64,000 bases of DNA from Nocardia transvalensis NBRC 15921 (GTDB taxonomy: Bacteria; Actinomycetota; Actinomycetes; Mycobacteriales; Mycobacteriaceae): the NCBI RefSeq assembly GCF_000308875.1, contig NZ_BAGL01000069.1:1-64000 (forward strand). Direction: 5' to 3'. Shown piece after piece: positions 47,620-58,034 of the stretch. Positions within the stretch are counted from its first letter, which is position 1, and the number at the start of each line of letters is the position of its first letter. Made by a program: the position numbers and the translations under genes. Below the pieces are notes generated by a model. It did not search any database. It was not told the DNA's origin and saw only the letters and a list, made by a program, of their open reading frames with translations.

Positions 47620-49170
47620 TCACGCGACTCGGACCGAGACGTCCGGGTAACCCGAGGCGCCGTCGGGGATGACGTCGCGGGGTTCGGAGGTTTGGGTTTC
47701 GCCGGTGCCGTCGGTGGCTCGGGCGCGGAGGGTGTGGGGGCCCGGGGTAGCGGGCCAGGTGTAGGTCCACTGGCGCCAGGTGTCGACGGAGGGTTCGGCG
47801 GCCAGGCGGGCGGTTTGCCAGGGGCCGTCATCGATCTGGACCTCGACGGTGGTGATGCCGCGGTGCTGGGCCCAGGCGACGCCGGCGACGGTGATGTCGC
47901 CCGCGGTGAGCCGGCCGCCGGTGTGCGGGGTATCGATGCGGGTGCCGATCTTGATCGGGCCGCGGGCCGCCCATCCGCGTTTGGTCCAATAGGCCTGGGC
48001 GCGATCGAATCTCGTGATCTCCAGTTCGGTGACCCATTTGGTCGCCGAGACGTAGCCGTACAGGCCGGGTACGACCAGCCGGGCCGGATAGCCGTGCTTC
48101 ACGGGCAGCGGTTCGCCGTTCATGCCTACCGCGAGCAAGGCGTCGCGGCCGTCGGTGAGGGCGGCGAGGGGACTGCCCGCGGTGAATCCGTCGATACTGC
48201 GCGACAGCACCATATCGGCGTCGGGATGCGGTCCGGCCGCGGCGATCAGTTCGTCGAGGCGATAGCCCAGCCAGCTGGCATTGCCGACCAGGTCACCGCC
48301 GACAGGGTTGGACACACAGGTCAGGGTCACCAACCGCTCGACCGGCGTCCGCCTCGCGAGATCCGCGTAGCTCAGCCGGATTTCGCGATCGACCATGCCG
48401 TGGATGCGCAGCGACCACGTGTCGATACTGACCTGCGGCACCACCAGCGCGGTATCGATCCGGTAGAAGTCGGCGTTCGGGGTGAGATACGGCGTCAGTC
48501 CCGGAATCCGGAGATCGGCCGCCGGATCCACCTGCGGCACAGGCGTATTCGGCACAGGCAGTTGCACCGCGGCGCGCTCCCCCGAGACATTGTGCGCACT
48601 GGACCCCAGCACCCGCCCCGCCACCCCCGTCGCGACGGCGAGCACCCCGACTCCGACAATCCCGCGGACCGCCTGCCGCCGATCCATCCGGGCATCGGCC
48701 GATTCCTCCGTGGCAGGGTCCGGACGGCCGGATCCCGAGGAGGCCGGCTCGCAGTACGAGATCAGCAGCCGGAGCACCGCGATCCCCAGCGCCACGCCCA
48801 CGATCGTGGGGAGCGCCCACGTCCACGAGGCGGCCGGGCGGTTGACCGCGGCGACCACGGCCACCAGCCCGAACACGGCCAACAGCACCGAGCCCAGCGG
48901 TCGCGAGACCCGCTCGATCCGCCCCGCGAACGCGGCCACCCCCAGCGCGACGACGCCCATGGACACGAACAGCACCAGCTTGTCGTTGGTCCCGAAGGTG
49001 TCGATGGCCCACTCCCGCACCCCGTCGGGCGTGTGATCCACCACCGTGGCGCCGATCGCCGCGAGCGGCGCGCTACTCGTATCGACCGCGACCGAGACCA
49101 GCTCGGCGACGCCCAGCGCCAGCCCGGCCGCCACGATTCCGCTCGCCGCGCGCAGTCCAGATCCGGTCAT
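47620..49170 (-). CDS. Membrane-anchored molybdopterin-dependent oxidoreductase (sulfite-oxidase fold)
   Basis: The 516-residue protein has an N-terminal part with about four hydrophobic segments (for example LRAASGIVAAGLALGVAELVSVAV and LVLFVSMGVVALGVAAFAG), a further hydrophobic segment VRGIVGVGVLAVATGVAGRVLG near residue 175, and a C-terminal sulfite-oxidase-type domain. The molybdenum-cofactor cysteine is in RLVTLTCVSNPVGGDLVGNASW; the region PVKHGYPARLVVPGLYGYVSATKWVTELEI is typical. The last part is the dimerisation beta domain. It resembles Rv0218 of M. tuberculosis. The natural substrate is not known. The ATG at 49170 begins the first hydrophobic stretch; the frame upstream is not protein-like. 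Confidence 0.85.
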   Translation of the reverse strand: MTGSGLRAASGIVAAGLALGVAELVSVAVDTSSAPLAAIGATVVDHTPDGVREWAIDTFGTNDKLVLFVSMGVVALGVAAFAGRIERVSRPLGSVLLAVFGLVAVVAAVNRPAASWTWALPTIVGVALGIAVLRLLISYCEPASSGSGRPDPATEESADARMDRRQAVRGIVGVGVLAVATGVAGRVLGSSAHNVSGERAAVQLPVPNTPVPQVDPAADLRIPGLTPYLTPNADFYRIDTALVVPQVSIDTWSLRIHGMVDREIRLSYADLARRTPVERLVTLTCVSNPVGGDLVGNASWLGYRLDELIAAAGPHPDADMVLSRSIDGFTAGSPLAALTDGRDALLAVGMNGEPLPVKHGYPARLVVPGLYGYVSATKWVTELEITRFDRAQAYWTKRGWAARGPIKIGTRIDTPHTGGRLTAGDITVAGVAWAQHRGITTVEVQIDDGPWQTARLAAEPSVDTWRQWTYTWPATPGPHTLRARATDGTGETQTSEPRDVIPDGASGYPDVSVRVA

Positions 49171-49393
49171 AACGCGAGCGTACTGCGGTGATCCGCCGCC
49201 GAACCCCGTGATGAGCGCCCGGGGCGACGACGTCAGACATTCGTCAGAATCACACCCGCCGCCGACGTGGGACAGGCCACACGACCGGCGGAACGTGAGG
49301 TCCGGCACGTGGCGGTTCCACGGCCGCTACCCAGCCGTCTCTCAGGAATCGCGCGCTTAATGGGAACAGGGATACTGACCATTCGAGGACGTG

Positions 49394-50548
49394 ATGACCT
49401 TGCATCCGAATCAGGGCAGTTGGCAGGCGCCGCAGTACCGACCTCCCCGGCCGCCGCGCCGGCACGGGCTGAACTTCACCATCGTCGCCGCCCTCGTGCT
49501 GGCGCTGGCCGTCACCATCGGCCTGGTGGCCTCGCGGTTCGGCACCTACGACCGCACCCCGCAGACGCCGCCGGAGCAGTCCGGCAACGTCATGCAGGCA
49601 CTGAACTCGCAGAGCGGGTCGGCCGATCTCACCGACGCCGCGCAGCGGGTCGTGCCCGGCATCGTCACGATCAACACCCAGCTCGGCTTGCAGGGCGGCG
49701 GGGGCGCGGGCACGGGGATCGTGCTCACCTCCGACGGCGAGGTACTGACCAACAACCACGTGGTCGAGGGCTCCACCGCGATCGAGGTGACCAGCCTCGG
49801 CAACGGCAAGACGTACTCGGCGACCGTGGCCGGCTACGACCGCACCAACGATCTGGCCGTGCTGCGCCTGTCCGGCGCGTCCGGTCTCGAGCCGGCGCAG
49901 CTCGGCGATTCCGACAAGGTCGCGGTCGGCGACGAGATCGTCGGCGTCGGCAATGCCGGCGGCACGGGCAGCCCCACCGCGGCCAGCGGCCGCGTGACCG
50001 CGTTGAACCGCTCGATCACCGCCAGCGACGAATCCTCCGGCAGCTCCGAGCAATTGACGGGCCTGATCCAGGTGGCCGCCGATATTCAGCCCGGCGACTC
50101 CGGCGGCCCGCTGGTCAACAGCGACGGGAAGGTCGTCGGCGTCAATACCGCTGCCTCCCAAGGCTTCAGGCTCGGCGCCGGCGGCGGCCAGGGCTTCGCC
50201 ATTCCGATCAACAAGGCCCAGCAGATCGCCAAGCAGATCCAGGCCGGAACCGCCTCGGACACAGTGCATATCGGCCCGACCGCCTTCCTCGGCCTCACGG
50301 TCAGCGACGCCGACGGCTCCGGCGCCCTGATCCGCAATATCGTTCGCGGCGGCCCCGCCGACCAACTCGGCCTCACCGCGGGCGCCCTCATCACCGCCAT
50401 CGACGGCACCCGCATCGACTCGGCCAACACCCTCATCGCCACCATGGACAAACACCACCCGGGCGACAACGTCGAGGTCACCTGGACCGACCGCACCGGC
50501 CGATCCCAATCCGCCAAGGCCGAACTGGCCGAGGGCCCGGTGGGCTGA
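49394..50548 (+). CDS. PepA/HtrA-type serine protease with one PDZ domain
   Basis: The 384-residue protein is membrane anchored by LNFTIVAALVLALAVTIGLVAS near residues 28-48. The trypsin-like domain has the catalytic triad His in LTNNHVVEG, Asp in TNDLAVL and Ser in IQPGDSGGP. A PDZ domain follows (VHIGPTAFLGLTVSDADGSGALI to HHPGDNVEVTW). The region TVHIGPTAFLGL matches M. tuberculosis PepA, as does the end LAEGPVG. HtrA-like proteases degrade or chaperone misfolded envelope proteins. GAGG lies five bases before ATG 49394, preferred over GTG 49391. It converges with the dha operon, only three bases apart. Confidence 0.9.
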   Translation: MTLHPNQGSWQAPQYRPPRPPRRHGLNFTIVAALVLALAVTIGLVASRFGTYDRTPQTPPEQSGNVMQALNSQSGSADLTDAAQRVVPGIVTINTQLGLQGGGGAGTGIVLTSDGEVLTNNHVVEGSTAIEVTSLGNGKTYSATVAGYDRTNDLAVLRLSGASGLEPAQLGDSDKVAVGDEIVGVGNAGGTGSPTAASGRVTALNRSITASDESSGSSEQLTGLIQVAADIQPGDSGGPLVNSDGKVVGVNTAASQGFRLGAGGGQGFAIPINKAQQIAKQIQAGTASDTVHIGPTAFLGLTVSDADGSGALIRNIVRGGPADQLGLTAGALITAIDGTRIDSANTLIATMDKHHPGDNVEVTWTDRTGRSQSAKAELAEGPVG

Positions 50549-50551
50549 CCG

Positions 50552-52948
50552 TCAGCGAACGAGCGCGCGGACTGCCGCCGCGGATGGGCAGCGCAGGGCC
50601 TCGGTGGCCAGGGAACGGCAGGTCGCGAGGTCCAGGGTGCGGGTGCGGGCCTTGATTTCGGGGATCGCGGGTGGGGTGACGCTGAGTTCACGGACGCCGA
50701 GGCCGAGGAGGATCGGGATCGCGGCCGGGTCGGCGGCCAGTTCGCCGCAGACGGCTACCGGGGTGGTCCCGGCGCCGCGGCAGACCTGGTCTATCAGGTG
50801 GAGGACGCCCGGGTCGAGGGCGTCGGCGAGGGAGGCGACGACGTTGTTGCCGCGTTCGGCGGCGAGGGCGTACTGGGTGAGGTCGTTGGTTCCTATGCTG
50901 AAGAAGTCGGCGTCGTCGGTGAACGCGGCTGCTTTGGCGGCGGTGGCGGGGGTTTCCACCATGATCCCTACGTCGATCCGAAGATCTTGCGGGGCAACCT
51001 CTTCCAGGAGTTGGCGGGCGGCGCGGACCTCGTCGATATCGGTGACCATCGGGAACATCACGCGCACCGGGTGGTCGGCGGCGACACGGGCGAGGGCGCG
51101 TAGCTGGTCGCGGAAGAGGTCGGGGTGGGCGAGAGTGAGGCGGATGCCGCGCAGGCCCAGGAAGGGGTTGGCCTCCGGCGGCTGCGGGAGGTAGGGCAGT
51201 GGCTTGTCGCCGCCGACGTCGAGGGTGCGTAGGACGACGCGGCGGCCGTCGAAGGCTTGCGCGGTCTCACGGTAGACCTGCTCCTGTTCGTCCACCGACG
51301 GCGGCTTCTCCCGGTGCAGGAAAAGGAATTCGGTGCGCACCAGGCCCGCGAAGTCGGCACCGCGGCGGCGAGCGTCGACCGCCTCGGCGACGCTGCCGAT
51401 ATTCGCTCCCACCTCGATCGCGACACCGTCCCGGGTGACAGCGGGCTGCTGCGCCGCCTGCTCGGCGCCACGGCGGCGTTCGCTCATTTCTGTTGCACGA
51501 GCGGAGAATTCGGCAACAACGGAAGGATCCGGATCTATCACCACCTGCCCGCTGTCACCGTCCAGCGCCACGGTCGTCCCCTCCGGGATACGCAAGACAT
51601 CCGCACCCGCGCCGACGAGCACAGGGATCCCCTTGGCGCGGGCAATGATCGAGGCGTGCGAGGTCGGACTGCCCTCGGCCAGAACGATTCCCCCCACGAC
51701 GGATCCGTCCAGGCCGGATACCTGTGCGGGTGTCAGGTCGGCGGCCACGAGAATTCCTGGCCTGCTGTCGATTCCGGCATCGGAGCCCGATATCGCGGCC
51801 ACTACCTGATCGCGCACCGCCCGCAGATCGGCCGCCCTGGCCCGTTGGTAGTCGTCGGGGAGCCGTTCCATCTCCGCGGCGGCTTCGCCGAGTACCTCCG
51901 CCCACGCGGCGGCCGCGCCGGTACCGCGATCCATCCGCCGCCGCGCCTCCCCCACCAGCTCCTCATCCTCGAGCATCACCAGGTGCGCCTCGAAGATCTC
52001 CGCTGCCGACAGCCGCCCATTCCCCCTCTCGCGGGCCACAGCCGCACGGATATCGTTGTGCACAGCACGAATCGCGGAATCCAACGTCCGCCGTTCGTCT
52101 TCGGGGGAGCCACTCGCCCCCGGCGCGAATTCGACGGCCCGCGCCTGCCATACCGGTCCGATCGCGATCCCTCCGGATGCCGGACGCGGTTCCCGCGGGC
52201 GACCCGCCCCACCCGACTCCGGAGCAGGCTCACCGAACCGCTGCCCAGCCAGCGCGAGAATGGCATCGACGGCCTCCCGGGCATCGGGTCCCGTTGCCGT
52301 CACCTCGACTTGGTGCCCAGCCAGAACGCCCAGCGCCGCCAGCCGGCTCAGGCTCCGCGCCGACACGGGCCCGGCCTCGGTGCTGAGATTGCGCAGCCGG
52401 ACATCGGTATCCCTGCCGCGCAACTCCGCAACCAGGCGCGCGGCCGGACGCGCATGCAGGCCGTGCTCGTTGTCGACCCGGAATGTCGCCCGCACCGCCT
52501 CGGATTCGGGAGCCTCCGCACTCGCCGCGTCCGATCCGGACCCGATCACGTCACCGAGCTGAGACTGCTTGCCGGACAAGGCGTTCACCGCCTCGTCCGC
52601 CACCTCCGCCAAAGCAGCTCCCCCAGCGGCCGACACCGCCGCCGCGACCAATCCTTCCACGACAGGCCCCGAACACAGCCGCACCTCGTGCGGCGAATCC
52701 AGCAGTTCCAGAGCGAGTTCCGCCGAGAGCACGGCACTGCCGAGATCCATCAGCACCAGCACGCCGTCGCCGCTGTCGGCGTCGGCGATCGCCGATGCGA
52801 CCGCGACCGCATCGGTTCCGAACGTCTCCTCGTCGAGCCCGGCCGCGACCTCTACCCGCAGCGCCCGATCGGGCACCATCTCACGCGCCAGATCCACAGC
52901 GGCGCGAGCGAGCGGAAGGCTGTGGGAGACAACGACAATCCCGATCAC
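50552..52948 (-). CDS. dhaM: DhaM with full phosphotransferase relay (IIA-HPr-enzyme I fusion)
   Basis: The 798-residue protein has three parts. Residues ~1-130 are the IIA domain (mannose type) with phosphorylated His9 in VVVSHS. Residues ~150-240 are HPr with His165 in EHGLHARPA. The remainder is a complete enzyme I: His431 in GSPTSHASIIARAKG, the PEP-binding region VRTEFLFLHREKPP and DADFFSIGTNDLTQY, and Cys734 in VAVCGELA. In E. coli DhaM the enzyme-I part is truncated; here the whole relay from PEP is in one chain. It provides phosphate to DhaL-bound ADP in the dihydroxyacetone kinase. It overlaps dhaL by four bases. Confidence 0.92.
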   Translation of the reverse strand: MIGIVVVSHSLPLARAAVDLAREMVPDRALRVEVAAGLDEETFGTDAVAVASAIADADSGDGVLVLMDLGSAVLSAELALELLDSPHEVRLCSGPVVEGLVAAAVSAAGGAALAEVADEAVNALSGKQSQLGDVIGSGSDAASAEAPESEAVRATFRVDNEHGLHARPAARLVAELRGRDTDVRLRNLSTEAGPVSARSLSRLAALGVLAGHQVEVTATGPDAREAVDAILALAGQRFGEPAPESGGAGRPREPRPASGGIAIGPVWQARAVEFAPGASGSPEDERRTLDSAIRAVHNDIRAAVARERGNGRLSAAEIFEAHLVMLEDEELVGEARRRMDRGTGAAAAWAEVLGEAAAEMERLPDDYQRARAADLRAVRDQVVAAISGSDAGIDSRPGILVAADLTPAQVSGLDGSVVGGIVLAEGSPTSHASIIARAKGIPVLVGAGADVLRIPEGTTVALDGDSGQVVIDPDPSVVAEFSARATEMSERRRGAEQAAQQPAVTRDGVAIEVGANIGSVAEAVDARRRGADFAGLVRTEFLFLHREKPPSVDEQEQVYRETAQAFDGRRVVLRTLDVGGDKPLPYLPQPPEANPFLGLRGIRLTLAHPDLFRDQLRALARVAADHPVRVMFPMVTDIDEVRAARQLLEEVAPQDLRIDVGIMVETPATAAKAAAFTDDADFFSIGTNDLTQYALAAERGNNVVASLADALDPGVLHLIDQVCRGAGTTPVAVCGELAADPAAIPILLGLGVRELSVTPPAIPEIKARTRTLDLATCRSLATEALRCPSAAAVRALVR

Positions 52949-53565
52949 GACAGCGCCCGCGCCGCGGCGACCACCAGCAGGGCCGCACTGGTCGCCCCCG
53001 GATCCTGATGTCCGATACTGCGTTCCCCGAGATACGACGCACGCCCCTTGCGAGCCTGAAGCGCGGTGGTCGCATCCCTGCCGGACGCGGCGGCGGCCAC
53101 CGAAGCGGCCAGGGCGCCAGCGAAATCGCTTCCCGCAGTGATCTTCTCGTCGAAGGCATCGACGGCGGGCCGCAACGCATCGATCATCGTCTTGTCCCCG
53201 GGCTCCGCCTTCCCCCGCGCCACCACACCGGCGAGACCCGCGCGCAGCGCCGCGCCGAATCCCTCGGCATCGATCCCGTCCGACCCGACCGCCGCGGCGG
53301 CACGAAGGAAGAACGTCCCGTACAGCGGACCACTCGCCCCGCCCACCGAACGGATCAGCACCATCCCGGCCTGTTTCAGCGTCTCGGCCGAGGTCGCGGG
53401 CACGCCCTCGTCGAAAGCGGCTGTGACGGCGGCGGTTCCCCGCCGCATATTGCTGCCGTGGTCGGCATCGCCGATGGCGGCGTCGAGTTCGGTGAGCGCA
53501 TCGGCGTTCTCGTCGATCAGCGAAGCGAATTCGCGCAACCAGAGCACCGGATCGAGGACGGTCAT
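52945..53565 (-). CDS. dhaL: Dihydroxyacetone kinase ADP-binding subunit DhaL
   Basis: The 206-residue protein holds ADP as a coenzyme that is rephosphorylated by DhaM and then transfers phosphate to dihydroxyacetone bound by DhaK. Motifs are LTELDAAIGDADHGSNMRRG (the metal-chelating Asp residues), LIRSVGGASGPLYGTFFLRA and KTMIDALRPAVDA, followed by GRASYLGERSIGHQDPGATSAALL. All are typical of DhaL. It starts four bases after the dhaK stop and overlaps dhaM, so the operon order is dhaK-dhaL-dhaM. The ATG at 53565 gives the conserved N terminus MTVLDPVLWLREFASLI. Confidence 0.93.
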   Translation of the reverse strand: MTVLDPVLWLREFASLIDENADALTELDAAIGDADHGSNMRRGTAAVTAAFDEGVPATSAETLKQAGMVLIRSVGGASGPLYGTFFLRAAAAVGSDGIDAEGFGAALRAGLAGVVARGKAEPGDKTMIDALRPAVDAFDEKITAGSDFAGALAASVAAAASGRDATTALQARKGRASYLGERSIGHQDPGATSAALLVVAAARALS

Positions 53566-53569
53566 CGGA

Positions 53570-54571
<1,002 letters not shown>

Positions 54572-54716
54572 CGCGGTCTCCCAGTGATCGGCGAAGCAGT
54601 CACTGCGAAGGCTGCCACGCCCACCCCACCGAAGTCCGCGATTCCGGCCACAAACAGCCGAAGGACGACGGCGCTGCCCGCGAGATCGTCGGCGGACAGC
54701 GCCGGCACTCAGGGAC

Positions 54717-55139
54717 CTATTCGGCGGGGTTGAATCCCACCATCCACGGGACCGAGTACTTGTCGGTCACCATGCCGAACAGTTCGGCCCATTCGGTTTT
54801 GCCGAGGGGCATGGTGATCTCGCCGTCGGTGGCGAGGGCGCGGAAGACGCGTTCGGCCTCCTCAGGGGTGTCGAGATCGAGGGAGACCGAGTAGGACGGG
54901 TCGGTGGTGTTGACCGTGCGGTCCGGCGGACAGTCCGAGGCCATGAGGATCTGGCCGGGGCTGCCCAGCGGGATGGCCGCGTGGGCGATCCGGTTCCTGA
55001 CCTCGTCGGGCAGGTCGGCGCCGTCGCCCATCTCGCCGAAGCGGACGAGTTGCAGCTCACCGCCGAATACGGACTGGTAGAAGGTGAACGCCTGCTCGGC
55101 GTCGCCGTTGAACATCAGATAGGGGTTCAAAGCCGTCAC
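54717..55139 (-). CDS. PhnB-like VOC superfamily protein
   Basis: The 140-residue protein has the PhnB (3-demethylubiquinone-9 3-methyltransferase-like) VOC fold: MTALNPYLMFNGDAEQAFTFYQSVFGGELQLVRFGEM, HAAIPLGSPGQILMASDCPPD, SYSVSLDLDTPEEAERVFRALATDGEITMPLGKTEWAELFGMVTDKYSVPWMVGFNP. The end SVPWMVGF is characteristic. Function unknown; these proteins are often found as single genes. It shares a strand with the FadD15-like gene downstream, with a hairpin between them. The ATG at 55139 is supported by GGAGGCAACCGTG-type purines just upstream. Confidence 0.87.
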   Translation of the reverse strand: MTALNPYLMFNGDAEQAFTFYQSVFGGELQLVRFGEMGDGADLPDEVRNRIAHAAIPLGSPGQILMASDCPPDRTVNTTDPSYSVSLDLDTPEEAERVFRALATDGEITMPLGKTEWAELFGMVTDKYSVPWMVGFNPAE

Positions 55140-55180
55140 GGTTGCCTCCTCGAACGTAGCTACGAACGGGCGGACGACAA

Positions 55181-55211
55181 TGGCCGCCGTCTCTTGTCGA
55201 GACGACGGCCA
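55181..55211 (-). terminator. Hairpin between the acyl-CoA ligase and PhnB genes
   Basis: Two 13-base arms (55181-55193 and 55199-55211, one mismatch) around loop TTGTC. It lies about 20 bases past the stop of the FadD15-like gene on the minus strand, so it is most likely that gene's terminator. Confidence 0.65.
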
Positions 55212-55229
55212 CTGTAGAAGTTAATCGGC

Positions 55230-57023
55230 TCAGCCGTTGTAGATCGCGTCCACATCCGCGGCGTAGTTCTTCATGACCACGGCACGCTTGAGCGACATCT
55301 TCGGCGTCAGCTCCCCGGTCTCCTGCGTCCAGTCGACGGGCAGGATGCGGGTCTTCTTGATCTGCTCGGCATGCGAGACCAGCCTGTTGGTATCCGCCAC
55401 CGCCGCGTCGACGTCGCTCTTCAGCTCCGGCAGCTCGATCAGCTTCTCGATCGGCAGATCGGCGGGCAGGCCGTGGCGTTCCTTCCAGCCCGGCAGCGCC
55501 TCGGGATCGAGCGTGATCAGCGCGGCGATGAACGGCTTACCGTCGCCGACCACCATGACCTGGCTGATCAGCGGGTGCGCGCGCAGCCCGTCCTCGAGCA
55601 CGGCGGGCGAGACGTTCTTCCCGCCCGCGGTGACGATGATCTCCTTCTTGCGGCCGGTGATGGTGATGAAGCCCTGGTCGTCGATGGCGCCCAGGTCACC
55701 GGTCTTGAACCAGCCGTCGGCGAAGGCGTCCTCGGTGGCGGTCGGGTTGTTCCAGTAGCCGCCGAAGACGACCGGGCCGCGCAGCAGCAGCTCGCCGTCC
55801 TCGCCGAGCTTGGCCGCGTGCCCGGGCAGCGGGCGGCCCACCGACCCGATGCGGACATGGTCAGGGGTGTTGACGGAGACGGCCGCCGTGCTCTCGGTCA
55901 GGCCGTAGCCCTCGTAGATGATGACGCCCGCGCCGCGGAAGAAGTGGCCCAGCCGCGCACCCAGCGGACCGCCGCCGGACACCGCCGACTCGCAGCGCCC
56001 GCCCATGGCCTCGCGCAGCTTGCCGTAGACCAGCTTGTCGAACACCGTGTGCTTGAGCTTGAGAACCAGTCCGGCGCCGCCCTTCTCCAGCGCCTCGCTG
56101 TAGGCGATGGCGGTCTCGGCCGCGGCGTCGAAGATCTTGCCCTTGCCGCCGTCGTGCGCCTTCTGCTTGGCGCCGTTGAACACCTTCTCGAAGACGCGCG
56201 GCACCGAGAGGATGAAATCGGGCTTGTACTGGCCGAACTGCTCGACCAGCGTCGACCAGTCGGCGGTGTGCGCCACGGTGACCCCGGCGTCGAACGCCGC
56301 CAGCGCCACCGCGCGGGCGAAGACGTGCGCCAGCGGCAGGAACAGCAGCGACCGCTTGCCCGGCCGCAGGAACTGGTGCATGGCCGAGCGGTCGGCCGCG
56401 GATTCGGCGTACAGGTTCGAGTGCGAGAGCATGACGCCCTTGGGGCGTCCGGTGGTGCCGGAAGTGTAGATCAGGGTGGCCGGCGAGGCCGCCTTCACCT
56501 GCGCGCGCCGCTCGTGCACGGCCTGGTCCTCGAGGTCCTTGCCCCGGCCGATCAGCTCGTCGATCGCGCCCGACTCGAGCTGCAGCACATCGCCCAGTTC
56601 CGGCAGCCCGGACTCGATCTCGGCGATGGTGGCGCGGTGCTTGTCGTTCTCGACCACCAGCAGCTTGGTCGCGGAGTCCTCGAGGATCCAGCGGGCCTGC
56701 TCGGCCGAGGAGCTGTCGTAGATGGCGACGGTGCAGCCGCCGGCGGCCCAGATGGCGAAGTCGAGCACGACCCACTCGTAGCGGGTCGAGGCCAGGATGC
56801 CGACCCGATCGCCCAGGTCGATACCGCTCGCGATCAGTCCCTTGGCCACGGCCGTGACGGTCTCGGCGAACTCGGCGGCGGTGACGTCGCTCCAGCCGCC
56901 CTTGCCGTCCGGCCGGTTGAATACGACCAGCCCGGGCGTCTTCTCCGCATGCCGGAAGGCGCCGTCGGACATGTTGGCGTCCTCGGGAATGGTGTAGGTC
57001 GCCGGGACTTCGAACTCTCGCAT
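55230..57023 (-). CDS. fadD15: Long-chain fatty-acid-CoA ligase, FadD15-like
   Basis: The 597-residue protein activates fatty acids to acyl-CoA. It has the ATP-binding motif LIYTSGTTGRPKGVMLSH, the aromatic FIYEGYGLTES-type motif IIYEGYGLTESTAAV, the hinge motif WFKTGDLGAIDDQGFITITGRKKEIIVTAGGKNVSPAVLED and the catalytic-Lys region ELTPKMSLKRAVVMKNYA near the end. It corresponds closely to Rv2187 (FadD15), including the opening MREFEVPATYTIPE and the closing VDAIYN. AAGGG lies seven bases before ATG 57023; a GTG nine codons upstream is an alternative. Membrane-lipid or mycolate precursor supply is likely. Confidence 0.9.
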   Translation of the reverse strand: MREFEVPATYTIPEDANMSDGAFRHAEKTPGLVVFNRPDGKGGWSDVTAAEFAETVTAVAKGLIASGIDLGDRVGILASTRYEWVVLDFAIWAAGGCTVAIYDSSSAEQARWILEDSATKLLVVENDKHRATIAEIESGLPELGDVLQLESGAIDELIGRGKDLEDQAVHERRAQVKAASPATLIYTSGTTGRPKGVMLSHSNLYAESAADRSAMHQFLRPGKRSLLFLPLAHVFARAVALAAFDAGVTVAHTADWSTLVEQFGQYKPDFILSVPRVFEKVFNGAKQKAHDGGKGKIFDAAAETAIAYSEALEKGGAGLVLKLKHTVFDKLVYGKLREAMGGRCESAVSGGGPLGARLGHFFRGAGVIIYEGYGLTESTAAVSVNTPDHVRIGSVGRPLPGHAAKLGEDGELLLRGPVVFGGYWNNPTATEDAFADGWFKTGDLGAIDDQGFITITGRKKEIIVTAGGKNVSPAVLEDGLRAHPLISQVMVVGDGKPFIAALITLDPEALPGWKERHGLPADLPIEKLIELPELKSDVDAAVADTNRLVSHAEQIKKTRILPVDWTQETGELTPKMSLKRAVVMKNYAADVDAIYNG

Positions 57024-57108
57024 CGGTGCCCTTCCACGTGGTTTACTCACCGGTAATTTACGCCACTCGCTACGGTCGTGCCCGCCCGACCACCCGCATG
57101 GCTCGTCC

Positions 57109-58032
57109 TCATCCTATGGACCGCGTTCGCGCTGCTCGCAGCGATTCGCCGAGGAACGCGGCCAGCTCGCGCGTCGCCGCCGCGGCGGGCGCGACGAGCG
57201 AGGCCTGCAGCTGGGCCACATGCCACAGCCCGCGGGTGACGCTGAACTGGGTCGGCACATCGGCCGCCCGCAGCGCCGCGGCCAGCCGCACGCACTGGTC
57301 GTGCAGCAGCTCGCCCTCGTCCACCTGGACGTAGGTCGGCGGCAGCCCGCGCAGATCGCCCAGCAGCGGCGCGTAGCCGGGGTCCAAGCCGTCGCCGTCG
57401 CCCAGGTAGGCGGCGGCGCACGCGCGCGACCACGGCTTGCTGATCACCAGATCGCGGCTGCGATCCGGCGACTGATTGGGATCGGCCCACGGCGCGATGA
57501 GACCCAGCGCGGCGGGGGCGGTCCCGTGCTCGTCGCGCAGGCGCAGCGCGAGGGCCAGCGACAACCCGCCGCCGGCCGAATCACCGGACACCGCAATGTC
57601 TTCCGGCCGCAATCCGGTCGAGACCAGTTCCTGGAACGCGGCCTCGGCATCGTCCAGCGCGGCCGGGTACGGGTGTTCAGGCGCGAGACGGTAGTCCGGG
57701 ACGTAGACCGGCAGGCCCGTCTCCGCGGCGAGATGCGCGGCCAGCGACCGGTGGGTCGCGGGCGAGCCGACGGCATAGCCGCCGCCGTGCAGGTAGAGCA
57801 CCGCGCCGACGGACGCGGGCGACCCGGCGGTGATCCGCTCGGCCGGGCGCCCACCCAGGCGGATCCGCTCGACCCGGGTACCGGCGGGCAGCACCTGCAG
57901 CACCGAACCGGCGTCGAGCAGGGCCCGCTGCACCTGCCAGGGCAGCGCATGGTGCATCGAGATCCGGAAGACCGGATTCAGCAGCGCGCGGGCGATCGGA
58001 AGAGGCAACGAGAAGGCAGGCACTGTGGACAC
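57109..58032 (-). CDS. HSL-type esterase/lipase (alpha/beta hydrolase fold-3)
   Basis: The 307-residue esterase has the HGGG oxyanion motif LYLHGGGYAVGSPATHR near residue 75, PDYRLAPEHPYPAALDD, the nucleophile SGDSAGGGLSLALALR near 145, the acid DEGELLHDQ and the histidine GLWHVAQ. It resembles mycobacterial LipW/LipR-type enzymes. The GTG start at 58032 lies two bases after the stop of the dehydrogenase gene (TGAgaGTG), so translation is coupled; GTG 58023 is an alternative. It forms the last gene of a monooxygenase-dehydrogenase-esterase operon, whose likely route is Baeyer-Villiger oxidation of a ketone, reduction and ester cleavage. Confidence 0.88.
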   Translation of the reverse strand: MSTVPAFSLPLPIARALLNPVFRISMHHALPWQVQRALLDAGSVLQVLPAGTRVERIRLGGRPAERITAGSPASVGAVLYLHGGGYAVGSPATHRSLAAHLAAETGLPVYVPDYRLAPEHPYPAALDDAEAAFQELVSTGLRPEDIAVSGDSAGGGLSLALALRLRDEHGTAPAALGLIAPWADPNQSPDRSRDLVISKPWSRACAAAYLGDGDGLDPGYAPLLGDLRGLPPTYVQVDEGELLHDQCVRLAAALRAADVPTQFSVTRGLWHVAQLQASLVAPAAAATRELAAFLGESLRAARTRSIG

Positions 58033-58034
58033 TC

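Noticed and set aside
54640..54680. A decayed REP-like copy between dhaK and the PhnB gene
   Set aside because: The segment around TTCCGGCCACAAACAGCCGAAG has too many mismatches to distinguish it from chance.
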